A stretch of 64,000 bases of DNA from Litsea cubeba (Eukaryota; Streptophyta; Magnoliopsida; Laurales; Lauraceae): the NCBI GenBank assembly GCA_012931725.1, contig CM022945.1, positions 152,903,883 through 152,967,882 on the forward strand, written 5' to 3'. Below are positions 22,448 through 35,518 of the stretch, piece after piece. The position numbers and the translations under genes were made by a program. Numbering within the stretch: position 1 is the stretch's first letter; the number at the start of each line of letters is the position of its first letter. The notes below the pieces were generated by a model, which was not told where the DNA came from, searched no databases, and saw nothing but the letters and a program-made list of their open reading frames with translations.

Positions 22448-23175
22448 CTGCCCAAGCAATCACTGTTCATCTCCTCTTTCAATTCTTATCTCTTTCTCTC
22501 TTCTTCTTCCCCACTTCTCTCCAACGAGCCCTCATCTTCCCTCCAATTCCTATCTCTCTCCCTCTCTCTTTCTCTCCTTAGAATTTCCAATAGAAGGCCA
22601 ACCCCCAGACTGATCTGCAACAGAGGAGCCCCACGGCTGGATTTCCCCTATTATAGCTTGGTTCTGTATCTTCCCTTTTCCTTCTAACTGCATTGATCAG
22701 GCAAGTGCTCTATGCTGCTAACTTAGAATGCATAAATTATCTTCCTCTTGATTCTGCAGATTTTAATTCTGTTTATATATGTTTAGATCGATCTTTGAGC
22801 TTGTCTGTTGGTTTTTCTTTGGCCATTGATGGATGAGGTCACCTCATTTGGATGATCAATGGTCCGGTTGATGATGGATGGATGATATAGAAGTGATTTT
22901 CTTCTTTGATTAAGCTTCTGTGTCGGTTTGAGGAGAAGTCCAGGGGGATTGGGGTCACTGTACCAAATTCCCGGATGGTGGAATTGTGAAAACCCATCTT
23001 GCTGGGTCGAGAATGGGACCGAGGTGGGACCACCTTTGGAAAATCAGGACCACACATCTGTTTGAGGGGCCCTGGGCGACCACGAGGGTGGATTTTGATC
23101 TAATCTGATCAAGCATGGGAAAGTGGTCCAGTGAATTTGTGGGGCCCAGGTAGATCCCTGATTCTTCTAAAACCC

Positions 23176-23715
23176 AGAGCTCAGCGTTGGCCGAGCTCAG
23201 CACTGGCAGAGCCCAGCGATGGCCGAGCTCAGCACTGGCAGAGCCCAGCAATGGCCAAGCTCAGCACTGACTGAACTCAGCGATGGCCGAGCTCAGCATT
23301 GGCAGAGCTCAGCGATGGCCGAGCTCAGTACTGGCCAAGCTCAGCGATGGCTGGATTGAACACTGGCCGAGCTCAGTGTTGACCGAACTCAGTGTTCTGC
23401 CGAGCATAATGCTCAGGTTGAGATCCACGTTTAGCCGAGCTTAGTGTTTAGGCCGAGCTTAGTGTTATGGCCGAGCTCAGTGTTTTACTGAGCTCCGTGC
23501 CAGACCGAGTTCCGTGCCAGACCGGGCTCCATGCTTAACCGAGCTCAGCGCTTAACCGAGCTAGGAGCTTGACCGACCTCAATGCCTGACCGAGCTCAAC
23601 GCTTTACCGAACTCAGCTGGGTGACCGAACTGAGCTAGGTGCTTTGCCGAGCTGAGTTGGGTGACTGAGCTGAGTGATCAATTGAGCTCAAGTTCTTAGC
23701 CGAACTCCGAGCTGG
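23176..23715 (+). repeat. 16-18 bp GCTCAGC minisatellite in solo LTR
   Basis: About 30 tandem units built on GCTCAGCACTGGCCGA. The period is 16 bases in the left half and drifts to 17-18 in the right half. The SacI palindrome GAGCTC recurs in many units. Confidence 0.85.
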
Positions 23716-26422
23716 ATTCCAAAAATGCCGGATTCCAACAAAGAAGACAAGAACCTGGGATATTCCCTTTTGCCAGAGTTCTTAGTGTGCACGGCCAACT
23801 ACCCAGGCTAGGGGGTTAGCCGAACTCACAGGAAGTTCTGGACAATCAGGCTTTGCCTGCAGGGTGTTTGCTTCTCTGATCCCAGTGTGCCGAGCTGACC
23901 GCCCAGGCCAGGAGGTCAATTGAGCACACTGTGTACAGTGACACTTCCCAGATTCTAATTTCTATTATTGCAATCATATGTAGGACCCATTGACCATCCA
24001 AATAGACTTCCATCATTGTGCCAACCACGAGTCGATGGTGTGGCTCAACCTTGACTCGTGGGGTCCATTAATTAAGGTCCAGGTTATGTAATCTAAGATG
24101 ATTCGACCTTTATACATTACCAAGTGATGCACACAACTTCTGAGCACCAAACACAATATTCCTTAGCATCTGTGGTTTCACTTAAAGATCGAATTACCTG
24201 AGATAGACCTGAATCTGAAGTGCATTATTTACTTAGGTTGGACTATTGATATCTCCCATTGATCCTTATACTTGGAGATTCATCTCCCTCATATTATTAC
24301 TATCACTCTATTGTCTTTATTATTGCTTATACCTGTTAATTAAATGGAAAATGGATGACCTGAACCTAAGACTACTTAGAGGTGACCCGGTAATATGATT
24401 GGGTGAACATTGACCCGTGTCTGTGGCTAGGCGGGCCCTTTTATGGCCATAGTTTGGATGAGAATTACCCTAGACTCGAGAGGTTAGATTGTATGGGCTT
24501 GTGACCCGTTATGGATGTAAATGGATCATATGTTATCGAACATGGACTTGTAACTCATATGGACTGTTATAGACCAGGCCATGTATTTGGTGGGCCTTGG
24601 TATGGATCTGTTGACTGGACTTGGACTTGGATTATGATCCATGGATGCTTGGACCTCTTAGGGACTTTGTTAGGACCTTGTTCACGCAAGGCAAAGCCTA
24701 GACAGACACATACCTTTATTATTTCTTGAGTCGGCATAGACATTGTCGCGACCCCGGACCGAAAGGGGAAAGATCCGAGTCCGGGAGTCGGGACGGTGGG
24801 GTGATGCCGCGCCACGTGCATCTCTTTGGCTAAACCGCACACGGAATTAAAAGAACATTTATCCGTGCACGTGATTTCCCACAGGGTTCCGCGGTGAGGA
24901 TTATCTTTACACATCATCTCACATATAACCATATCCAATATATTTTCAAGATTGCGGAAGCGTGTAGCAAACCATACTAATACCATTCAATTCTATAAAC
25001 AAGACTGATTTATGATTAATCATGACAAGATATCAGAATGAGCAATGATCATAGGCATATTTCCCCAAAAGTAAAGTTAAGTATATTTACAAAATATCAG
25101 TTGATTAATGCCCCCAAAATATAACGGTCGACAAAGACCGTACAACCAAAGGAAATCTAAAACAAAGATATCAAGTTCCCAAAGTGTATCGTCCTCAAGG
25201 CAAAGCCGAATGTCTACATGACATCATCGGCTTGCCACTCAATCACTCGTTGCGGTTCACCGACCGCCTCCTCTGGCTCCTCCTCAATGGCAATAAGCTC
25301 GGGACCTGAGTACCAAAATAAATGGATCAGACACGACGGTCTGGCAGGTGGGTGAAAAGATATAACAATAATTCAAAACAATGATGCCTTTAGAAACATA
25401 GTAAAATTTTAGATAAACAATGAACTTTTCATAAAAGAAGAATGCAACATTTAAAAGAGTTACATATGCAAATAAAATATGTAAGGTGACAAGGATTCGG
25501 GACTAACAAGATGGCAACCACACAAAGCTAAATCCTCTCTCACAAAAGTGATAAGAGCGCATCGGGACATTGACCTCAGTCACACGAGGTGGGGAGAATC
25601 AACGACGTTAACCTCAGTCACACGAGGTGAGGAGAGTCAACGATTTTTATATAATAAATAGATATAATACTCTGCGGGACCACGGTAGCGAACCGGGTAT
25701 ATCGGGGCGAGGCGGGAACCATGCTGCAGCGGGTATAACTGAAGGGGGATATCCAAACCGGTGGATCAAACCGATAAGGTTATCCAAGCTGAGTGGTGCC
25801 GACTCATAGGTAACATGCGAAAATCAAAACAATTAAATACACATAACGGGGCGGGAACTCATAGGTACAAAACGTATAAAAGTCGGGGCGAGTCTAAACC
25901 CATTAACAATATGGTAACACAATGTTCTCGGTTCAAGAGTACTCACAAATCACGATTGAAATCTCAAAATAGGGGATTGGTTGGAAATCAAATACAAATA
26001 GTTCCCAATACCTTTACAGGCTAACAATGGGTTTCTAGAATTGAATCAGTGCGAATAGGGTCCCGTATGTCGGATATGATGAAATTTTGGTACTCTTTAA
26101 GAGTTAGGGACATTCCGGTTCCTTATACACATTGATCAATCTAGACAACCTCATGGAATCACCATGATGAGATTCCTCTTTCCTTCGGACTTCATTCAAT
26201 GTCTTATCCATCCTTGAGTAGCGTTGTGCCTCCAAACAATACTTCCACACTACAGCCCCTCACAATTTGCCCCAATCTTTCATGGGTTTAAATGCATCTT
26301 TACATGTTCAATGTCTTCAAATAAGAAGATAAGGGGTAGAACTGAATTGGACTTGAGTATGGGCTTGGAATGAATCTGGAAAATAGTCTCACAATTCTCC
26401 TATTTTATAGCTCCTCTCATTT

Positions 26423-26650
26423 CAGTCCGATCGATCGGGCCCCTTGGCCGATCGATCGGTCCTGAATTTGCTTCCAGTTATTTACAGTCCGATCGATCGG
26501 ACCTGATGGGCGATCGATCGGTCCTGGAAACCCTCTCAGTTATTTACAGTTCGATCGATCGGACCTGATGGGCGATCGATCGGTCCTGAGAACCCTCTCA
26601 GTTATTTACAGTCCGATCGATCGGACCTGTTGGGCGATCGATCGGTCCTG
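26423..26650 (-). repeat. 62-bp palindromic repeat, four units (3' LTR)
   Basis: Units start at 26423, 26485, 26547 and 26609, exactly 62 bases apart. Each contains two CGATCGATCG blocks about 10 bases apart within CCGATCGATCGG and CGATCGATCGGTCC, so each unit can fold on itself. Confidence 0.9.
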
Positions 26651-27354
26651 TAGCGAATCTCAACCCATTTGGTTGAATTCTTCTCTTGTCCAACTCCAAT
26701 CCATTTCCTTTCTTTCCCCTTCTCCCATACATATCTTCACAATTAATTGGGCTATTCCTTGACCTCATTATCTCCTCAATTCATCATTCAAAATCAATAA
26801 GACTAAACCATCAAACATGATAAATCAATAAAACTATTAAGGAAAACCAATCAAGATTTTGCATAAAACATGATAAAACAAATGAGAATCATTTCATCCA
26901 CTTGCCTTGGGTCCAATTGCAAATCAATTGAGCTCTAAACACCTCTTAGGCCCCCAATCAAACACCTATACACAAAACCCCCAAATCCAAACCCTAGATC
27001 AACAAAATCCAAGTAAAACAAGACGGAATTTTCCAATAATTGAAATAGAGCTACCCTAGGGCTAAACAAACAAGATTCTAAAACTTTTAGGAAAATCACT
27101 TACAAAGAAGTTCTTCAAAAAGCAAGGTGTTGTCCAAAGGAAGTCTTGGAGTGGGCGGTTTTCTTCAAAAATGGTGTCAAGGCGAAGCCCTTGAGATGAG
27201 GAAGAAGATTATAGCAACTAATTTTCCATTAGCACTAGCTTAGTGGGGATTGAAGATGAAGAGGCAAGAAAAAGGTAAGGGAAAGCCCTTAGGGCTGGGT
27301 TTTTCTTCTCCTCTAGGGTTTTTGCCAGAAATGGGAAAAAGAAGAAGAGGCTTT

Positions 27355-27364
27355 CTATATATAG
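27355..27364 (-). promoter_or_regulatory. TATA box, Tekay 3' LTR
   Basis: CTATATATAG, identical on both strands, followed on the minus strand by AAAGCCTCTTCTTC. The same site is at 35509-35518 in the 5' LTR. Confidence 0.6.
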
Positions 27365-27866
27365 TAAGTGGGAGTGGGGCCCACAACTTAAAGAACTTCT
27401 CGGGCTCAAAACATGGTTTTCGGGGCTTCAAATGAATTCGACGAAGAAGACAAAGTTGATCGGAAAAATTTCTAGTTTCCAAAAAGTATATATTTTGCTC
27501 ATTTTGGTGACATTGAAATCGGTGTCCAGATTTTGGGTAAAAAGACCATTTTGCCCTCAATTAGTGAAAAATCGGGTTAAGGTCTTCAAATGAAAACGAT
27601 GTCAACATGAAAGTTGTAGGGATTAATAAGATAAGTCCAATGGGGTTAAAAACACGATTCTTGAAAATCATCGGTAAACCCCCAATCTCACACAATTCGT
27701 AATAAGAACCCCCAAAGGGTCCCACAAATAAAAAGGCTCTCCAAATTCCCCAAAACTATTATAAAAGCTATTCTAATCCCCAACTAATCCAAAACCACTA
27801 AACACACTAAAACTAAAACACAACTAAAACAACTCTAAACGAGGTCTCTCGGGTCGGGGTCTTACA

Positions 27867-27879
27867 TCCTCCACCCCTT
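27867..27879 (-). promoter_or_regulatory. Tekay polypurine tract
   Basis: Minus strand AAGGGGTGGAGGA directly abuts the LTR start TGTAAGACC; it overlaps the integrase stop by two bases. Confidence 0.8.
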
Positions 27880-29279
27880 AGGACATTTGGTCCTCCAAAT
27901 GGAAATTAAAACTCACCTCCGGTAGAAGATGTGGGTACTTCTTCTGAACTTGATCCCGTAATTCCCAAGTTGCTTCTTCCGGTCCATGATTCTCCCAAAG
28001 TACCTTGACCCACTGAATAGTCCGAGTTCTCAATTCTTGTTCCTTGGTGTCAATGATCTGCTTAGGCTTCTCAACATAGGTCGCATCTTCTCGAATTTCT
28101 AACGGCTCATAACGGAGTATGTGTAGTCTGTCGGGAACGTACTTCTTCAACATAGACACATGAAAAACATTGTGTACGCCGGAGAGTTCGGGTGGTAAGG
28201 CTAACCTGTAAGCCACATCACCAATCCTACTCACAATGTCATACGGTCCAATGTATCTCCTAGACAATTTGCCTTTCTGTCCAAACCTCAAAGTTCCACG
28301 AGTAGGTGACACTTTCAAGAAAACCTTATCTCCTTCTTTGAACTGTAAATCCCTTCTGTGAGAGTCTGCATAACTCTTCTGTCTACTCTGAGCCACTTTC
28401 AGACGTTCTTGGATCAACTTGACCTTGTCACTTGTCTCACTAACAATGGTCGGTCCATGAAAACTGCGAGTACCAACTTCTTCCCAACAAACAGGTGTTC
28501 TACACCTTCTGCCATACAAAGCCTCAAAAGGTGCCATACCGATACTCGAGTGGAAACTGTTGTTGTAAGCGAACTCACACAACGGTAAGGCTTCATCCCA
28601 CTGAGTCTTGAAATCTAACACAAGCTCGAAGCATATCCTCAAGTGTCTGAATTGTTCTTTCTGACTGACCATCGGTCTGTGGGTGATAGGCTGTGCTGAA
28701 TTGTAACTTCGTACCCATAGACTCATGCAATGTCCTCCAAAATCTTGAGACAAATCTGCTGTCTCTATCGGACGTGATGGAAACTGGCTGTCCATGACGA
28801 CTGACAATCTCTGTGACAAACAACTGTGCCAAAGGTAACATATGCATTTTCTTCCCAGTCTTCATCGGTAGGAAATGAGCTGACTTGGTGAGACGGTCCA
28901 CTATGACCCAAATCGCATCATTGCCCTTACTAGTCTTCGGTAAACCCGATATGAAGTCCATGGTAATGTGCTCCCATTTCCATTCCGGAATTTCTAGTGG
29001 TCGTAATAACCCTGGAGGCTTCTGGTGTTCTGCCTTGATCAACTGACATATCATGCAACGAGAGACAAAAGCTGCTATCTCTCTCTTCATGTTATTCCAC
29101 CAAAATCTGCCCTTCAAATTCTGATACATTTTCGTACTACCGGGATGTATGGAATACTTAGTATTGTGAGCCTCAGACATGATATCATTCCTCAAGTCCT
29201 CCAAGTTAGGCACACACAGACGGTCTCGGTAATACAAAACTCCATCTACAACACGAAAATCCGGACGATCTGCTAAGTG
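27878..29279 (-). pseudogene. Tekay integrase with chromodomain
   Basis: Continuing in the RT frame after the stop at 29280, this encodes the HHCC zinc domain (the second His in YSIHPGST, then CMICQ), and the DDE core with Asp in ITMDFISGLP, Asp in SDRDSRF and Glu in DGQSERT. All catalytic acids are present. At about 28619 one base is missing compared with the expected reading and the frame moves into 28819-27878, which gives the rest of the core (WDEALPLCEFAYNNSFHSS), the GPY/F-like region with RRYIGPYDIV, and a C-terminal chromodomain with VLWENHGPEEATWE. In this lineage the chromodomain steers insertion to heterochromatin. Confidence 0.88.
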
Positions 29280-30722
29280 CTAAGAAATCTTAGCCAACTC
29301 TGGGTCTTGTAACTGATTCTCTTTGATCTTCTGAATGAACGAAGGCTCTGACACTGACATGTTTGCTAACATGACACCCTCTCTTAGTGGCTGAAAATCT
29401 ACTCTCATCTCCTCTAACTGTTGTACCACATAAGTCCCCCTAAGACTTGCCATGCTCACTGATTTTCTGCTCAAGGCATCTGCAACTACATTCGCTTTCC
29501 CCGGGTGATACTTGATTGGAAAATCATAGCCTTTAATATATTCCATCCATCTCCTCTGCCTCATGTTCAACTCCTTCTGAGAAAACAAGTACTGTAGACT
29601 ACGATGATCGGAGTGAACCTCAAACTTCTCTCCATAGAGGTAGTGTCTCCACATCTTTAAAGCTAAAACAACTGCGGCTAACTCGAGATCATGTGTTGCA
29701 TAGTTCTTCTCATGATCTTTCAACTGCCGTGACCCATATGCAACTACCTTCCCATCTTGCATTAGCACGCATCCAAGCCCAACACTAGAAGCATCGGTAA
29801 AAATGGTAAAACCGCCGCTCCCAGATGGCAAAGTAAGGACTGGAGCTGTAGTCAGTCTCTTCTTTAGCTCTTGGAAACTAGCCTCACACTTGTCCGTCCA
29901 AACATATGGTGCATTCTTCCTTGTCAACTTCGTCAAAGGTGACGCAATCGACGAAAATCCTTGTACAAACCTCCGATAATATCCTGCCAATCCAAGAAAA
30001 CTCCTGATTTCTGATGCATTCTTCGGTCTATCCCAATTCATGACTGCCTCAATCTTGGACGGGTCCACTGATAATCCTTCCTTGGAGATGATATGACCCA
30101 AAAATGTGACTTGGTCCAACCAAAATTCACACTTACTAAGTTTTGCAAACAACTGATTCTCCCTCAAAAGCTGGAGTGCTATCCTCAAATGTTCTTCGTG
30201 CTCTTCTTTGGTCTTGGAATACACCAAAATATCATCAATAAACACCACTGTAAACTGATCCAAATACTCCGCAAATATTTTGTTCATCAATGCCATGAAA
30301 ACTGCCGGTGCATTAGTCAAACCAAATGGCATCACTAGAAACTCATAGTGTCCATATCTTGTCCGAAAGGCTGTCTTTGGTACATCTGAATCTCTAACTC
30401 TCAACTGATGGTAGCCTGACCTCAAATCAATCTTCGAAAAGTAAGCAGCTCCTTGCAACTGATCGAACAATTCATCTATCCTTGGCAATGGATATTTGTT
30501 TTTAATGGTCACTTGGTTCAATCTTCTATAGTCAATACACATTCTCATAGAACCATCCTTCTTCTTCACAAATAAGACTGGTGCTCCCCACGGTGACACA
30601 CTAGGTCTCACAAAACCTTTGTTCAAAAGTTCTTGCAATTGCATCTTCAACTCTCCCAATTCTGCCGGGGCCATTCTGTAAGGTGCGATAGATATCGGAG
30701 CAGTCCCCCGGTAACAACTCAA
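29280..30722 (-). pseudogene. Tekay reverse transcriptase and RNase H
   Basis: 480 codons. RT motifs in order are SPWGAPVLFVKKKDGSMRMC, YPLPRIDELFDQL, SKIDLRSGYHQLRV, FGLTNAPAVF and the catalytic VFIDDILVYSK (about residue 163). RNase H follows with Asp in FTDASSVGLG, Glu in HDLELAAVV, Asp in VHSDHRSL and ADALSRKS; all four acids are kept. The ORF overlaps the gag-protease ORF by about 120 bases because of a one-base shift in a run of five G near 30706. It ends at a TAG (29280-29282) where the polyprotein should continue into integrase. Confidence 0.9.
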
Positions 30723-32682
30723 TAGTGAAGTCTATCTCTCTTATGGGTGGCAATCCTGGTATCTCCTCCGGGAAAACATCTGGAAATTCACAAACAATTG
30801 GGATCTCCTCCACCCCTTGGGACCGTTTATCCTCCGTGATAAACGCCAAATAACCCTCACAACCACTTTTTAGAAGCCTATCAGCCTTCAATGCTGAAAT
30901 AAACCCTGCACCAGAACTACTCCTCTCTCCCTGAAACAACACCCCTGCTTGGGTCTCCTCTAACTTAAAAGTTAGGGTTTTATGGAAACAATCCATCGTA
31001 GCATGGTATCCTGCTAACCAATCCATCCCTAGGATGACATCAAAATCCTGCATCTCTAATAAAATGAGATCTGCCGGTAATACTACTTCTCCTATCATGA
31101 CTGGACAACTAGGGTAAAAAGTTCTACAAACAACTTCCTTACCTAGAGGGGTAGTCACAGTCAAAATGAAACTCAACTCTCTAGCATGCATATCAATCAA
31201 CATAGCAAATTTTGGAGATAGGAATGAGTGAGTAGAACCAGGGTCAAACAAAACCTTAGCATCAAAACCACAAACGAGAAGTGTACCTTCCACTACATTG
31301 CCTTCAGCCTCCGCATCAGCTCTATTGACAGCATAGAGTTGTGCCCTTTGTGGTGGCCTGTTCTGTCCTTGCTGTTGCCTGCCTTGTGGTGCATTCCTAT
31401 TCTGATTCTGAGGACGCTGATTCTGATTTTGATTCTGCCCTTGCTGACGGGCCGGTTGTTGTTGTTGTTGTGGCCTAAACTGTTGTTGAGGTGCCTGTTG
31501 TTGTAGTGGTCTTGCTTGATTCTGAACCACTAACGCATTTTGAGGTGGTGCCTGACGCTGTGCTCCTTGCTGCTGCCTGTTATGTCTATCAGGCCTTGGA
31601 CAGTCCTTCATTTGGTGGTTCATGGAGCCACATCTAAAGCACGCTCCTGTAATAAAGCGGCAATTGGCACTCTCATGGTTTTTCCCACAGTGGATGCAAA
31701 CCACTGGATTTTGCAAATTCTGCTCCTGCCTTGGCCTTTTGTTCTGATTGTTTCTTTGTTGATAGTTCTGCTGTTGGCCCTGACCCTTTCCTTGGTTCTT
31801 GATGATCTTGTTATGGAAGTTCTCAAATTTGTATGCTCTCTTGACAGCTTCTTCAAAAGTAACGGGTGGTACAACCCCGGTAGCATCCCTCTCAATAATC
31901 GGGTGAAGTCCCTCAAGGAACTTGGTTATCTTCTTCTCAACCGTGTCTATCAACTCCGGTGCATACCTTGACAATCTCTCGAATTTGGTAAGGTATTCGA
32001 GGACTGTCATGTTCCCTTGCACAAGTTGTTGAAATTCTGCTGCCTTTTGTCTCTTGACATGTGCAGGTACATATTTCTCTCCAAACTGTCTCTTGAAGTT
32101 AACCCAAGCTTCTGCATCGGCTATCGTCCTGTATTCTGCCTTGATGGTCTTCCACCAAATATCTGCTAAACCCACAAACATAGAGGCTGCAAGCTGTACA
32201 CGTTCTACTCCGGTACATATGAATATCTCAAATATGTTTTCGGTGTGCTCAAGCCAATCATCTGCTGCCATTGGATCCTCGGTCCCCAAAAATTCTTTCG
32301 GTCCCCTCTTCCTGAACCGCTCATACAACACATTAGGATCATTCCCTCTAATATTCACCGGACCAGGTGGTGCAACTGGGATTGGCTCCGGTCTCCTCTC
32401 CAATATCCCCAACAACTGTGCCTGCATTTGAGCTATCTCCCTAGCATGATCCTCGTCTTTCTTAAGCATCTGTTCTTGCAATCTGGTCTGTGTCTCATAT
32501 GCTTGTGCTTGGAGCCTAGCCTGATTCTCATTGGCCTGGCGTTGTTGGTCTATCATAGCCTGCATCATCTGTTGGAATTGGTTCTGCATGTTGTTGTCTT
32601 GTGGTTCCTCTCCAATAGGTTCTGTATTCTCACTGTTACTGGCAACGTGATTACTGTTTGCAATTCTTTTGCGAGGTGGCAT
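30601..32682 (-). pseudogene. Tekay gag and aspartic protease
   Basis: I place the start at the ATG giving MPPRKRIANSN (32682), as is usual for this lineage, rather than five codons earlier. Order: Gln-rich coiled-coil N-terminus, retrotransposon gag domain (WLEHTENIFEIF to EGLHPIIERDA, about residues 145-270), tandem Cys knuckles CIHCGKNHESANC and CFRCGSMNHQMKDC (about 335-370), a Gln/Asn-rich linker, and a pepsin-like protease with DPGSTHSFLSPKFA and ILGMDWLAGYHA. The active-site triplet reads DPG instead of the common D-S/T-G, which is frequent in this lineage. The last 37 codons are out of frame after the G-run shift near 30706. Confidence 0.88.
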
Positions 32683-32818
32683 AACGCTGCAAAACAAATT
32701 GTTAGCACATATAAATCAAGTACAGGGTGGTCACACATTGCTCACACGATTCTATCTAACGAATCCTCGCCACGTACTTAAGGTTTCTAGTTTCTTTTAA
32801 TTGCCTGAAACATGTCCC

Positions 32819-32830
32819 GCTCTGATACCA
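32819..32830 (-). promoter_or_regulatory. Tekay primer binding site (tRNA-iMet)
   Basis: Minus strand TGGTATCAGAGC, four bases inside the 5' LTR. It is complementary to the 3' end of plant initiator tRNA-Met. Confidence 0.9.
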
Positions 32831-34512
32831 GTCCTGTCGCGACCCCGGACCGAAAGGGGAAAGATCCGAGTCCGGGAGTCGGGACGGTGGGGTGATGCCG
32901 CGCCACGTGCATCTCTTTGGCTAAACCGCACACGGAATTAAAAGAACATTTATCCGTGCACGTGATTTCCCACAGGGTTCCGCGGTGAGGATTATCTTTA
33001 CACATCATCTCACATATAACCATATCCAATATATTTTCAAGATTGCGGAAGCGTGTAGCAAACCATACTAATACCATTCAATTCTATAAACAAGACTGAT
33101 TTATGATTAATCATGACAAGATATCAGAATGAGCAATGATCATAGGCATATTTCCCCAAAAGTAAAGTTAAGTATATTTACAAAATATCAGTTGATTAAT
33201 GCCCCCAAAATATAACGGTCGACAAAGACCGTACAACCAAGGAAATCTAAAACAAAGATATCAAGTTCCCAAAGTGTATCGTCCTCAAGGCAAAGCCGAA
33301 TGTCTACATGACATCATCGGCTTGCCACTCAATCACTCGTTGCGGTTCACCGACCGCCTCCTCTGGCTCCTCCTCAATGGCAATAAGCTCGGGACCTGAG
33401 TACCAAAATAAATGGATCAGACACGACGGTCTGGCAGGTGGGTGAAAAGATATAACAATAATTCAAAACAATGATGCCTTTAGAAACATAGTAAAATTTT
33501 AGATAAACAATGAACTTTTCATAAAAGAAGAATGCAACATTTAAAAGAGTTACATATGCAAATAAAATATGTAAGGTGACAAGGATTCGGGACTAACAAG
33601 ATGGCAACCACACAAAGCTAAATCCTCTCTCACAAAAGTGATAAGAGCGCATCGGGACATTGACCTCAGTCACACGAGGTGGGGAGAATCAACGACGTTA
33701 ACCTCAGTCACACGAGGTGAGGAGAGTCAACGATTTTTATATAATAAATACATATAATACTCTGCGGGACCACGGTAGCGAACCGGGTATATCGGGGCGA
33801 GGCGGGAACCATGCTGCAGCGGGTATAACTGAAGGGGGATATCCAAACCGGTGGATCAAACCGATAAGGTTATCCAAGCTGAGTGGTGCCGACTCATAGG
33901 TAACATGCGAAAATCAAAACAATTAAATACACATAACGGGGCGGGAACTCATAGGTACAAAACGTATAAAAGTCGGGGCGAGTCTAAACCCATTAACAAT
34001 ATGGTAACACAATGTTCTCGGTTCAAGAGTACTCACAAATCACGATTGAAATCTCAAAATAGGGGATTGGTTGGAAATCAAATACAAATAGTTCCCAATA
34101 CCTTTACAGGCTAACAATGGGTTTCTAGAATTGAATCAGTGCGAATAGGGTCCCGTATGTCGGATATGATGAAATTTTGGTACTCTTTAAGAGTTAGGGA
34201 CATTCCGGTTCCTTATACACATTGATCAATCTAGACAACCTCATCGAATCACCATGATGAGATTCCTCTTTCCTTCGGACTTCATTCAATGTCTTATCCA
34301 TCCTTGAATAGCGTTGTGCCTCCAAACAATACTTCCACACTACAGCCCCTCACAATTTGCCCCAATCTTTCATGGGTTTAAATGCATCTTTACATGTTCA
34401 ATGTCTTCAAATAAGAAGATAAGGGGTAGAACTGAATTGGACTTGAGTATGGGCTTGGAATGAATCTGGAAAATAGTCTCACAATTCTCCTATTTTATAG
34501 CTCCTCTCATTT

Positions 34513-34802
34513 CAGTCCGATCGATCGGGCCCCTTGGCCGATCGATCGGTCCTGAATTTGCTTCCAGTTATTTACAGTCCGATCGATCGGACCTGATGGG
34601 CGATCGATCGGTCCTGGAAACCCTCTCAGTTATTTACAGTCCGATCGATCGGACCTGTTGGGCGATCGATCGGTCCTGAGAACCCTCTCAGTTATTTACA
34701 GTCCGATCGATCGGACCTGTTGGGCGATCGATCGGTCCTGAGAACCCTCTCAGTTATTTACAGTCCGATCGATCGGACCTGTTGGGCAATCGATCGGTAC
34801 TG
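34513..34802 (-). repeat. 62-bp palindromic repeat, five units (5' LTR)
   Basis: Units start at 34513, 34575, 34637, 34699 and 34761. The extra unit compared with the 3' LTR is one of the inner units of the CTGTTGGG type. Confidence 0.9.
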
Positions 34803-35508
34803 TAGCGAATTTCAACCCCTTTGGTTGAATTCTTCTCTTGTCCAACTCCAATCCATTTCCTTTCTTTCCCCTTCTCCCATACATATCTTCACAATTAATT
34901 GGGCTATTCCTTGACCTCATTATCTCCTCAATTCATCATTCAAAATCAATAAGACTAAACCATCAAAACATGATAAATCAATAAAACTATTAAGGAAAAC
35001 CAATCAAGATTTTGCATAAAACATGATAAAACAAATGAGAATCATTTCATCCACTTGCCTTGGGTCCAATTGCAAATCAATTGAGCTCTAAACACCTCTT
35101 AGGCCCCCAATCAAACACCTATACACAAAACCCCCAAATCCAAACCCTAGATCAACAAAATCCAAGTAAAACAAGACGGAATTTTCCAATAATTGAAATA
35201 GAGCTACCCTAGGGCTAAACAAACAAGATTCTAAGACTTTTAGGAAAATCACTTACAAAGAAGTTCTTCAAAAAGCAAGGTGTTGTCCAAAGGAAGTCTT
35301 GGAGTGGGCGGTTTTCTTCAAAAATGGTGTCAAGGCGAAGCCCTTGAGATGAGGAAGAAGATTATAGCAACTAATTTTCCATTAGCACTAGCTTAGTGGG
35401 GATTGAAGATGAAGAGGCAAGAAAAAGGTAAGGGAAAACCCTTAGGGCTGGGGTTTTTCTTCTCCTCTAGGGTTTTTGCCAGAAATGGGAAAAAGAAGAA
35501 GAGGCTTT

Positions 35509-35518
35509 CTATATATAG
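35509..35518 (-). promoter_or_regulatory. TATA box, Tekay 5' LTR
   Basis: CTATATATAG, with transcription expected leftward on the minus strand into gag. Confidence 0.6.

Larger units (their letters stand above)
24744..27866 (-). repeat. Tekay 3' LTR (3123 bp)
   Basis: On the minus strand it begins TGTAAGACCCCGACCCGAGA and ends GGTCCGGGGTCGCGACA. It carries four units of the 62-bp repeat (26423-26650). The small plus-strand ORFs in it (for example 27250-27435) are not conserved functions that I recognise. Confidence 0.93.

Noticed and set aside
27250..27435. Plus-strand ORFs in the Tekay LTRs (also 35403-35747)
   Set aside because: They lie opposite the promoter region, differ in frame between the two LTRs and show no domain.
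30690..30722. Programmed frameshift between Tekay protease and RT
   Set aside because: Tekay elements normally use one gag-pol frame. The shift is one base in a G run beside two other lesions, so mutation or a sequence error is more likely.
31228..32781. Plus-strand ORFs across Tekay gag
   Set aside because: Antisense shadows of the Gln/Asn-rich gag sequence, Leu/Ile/Cys-rich as expected from its complement.
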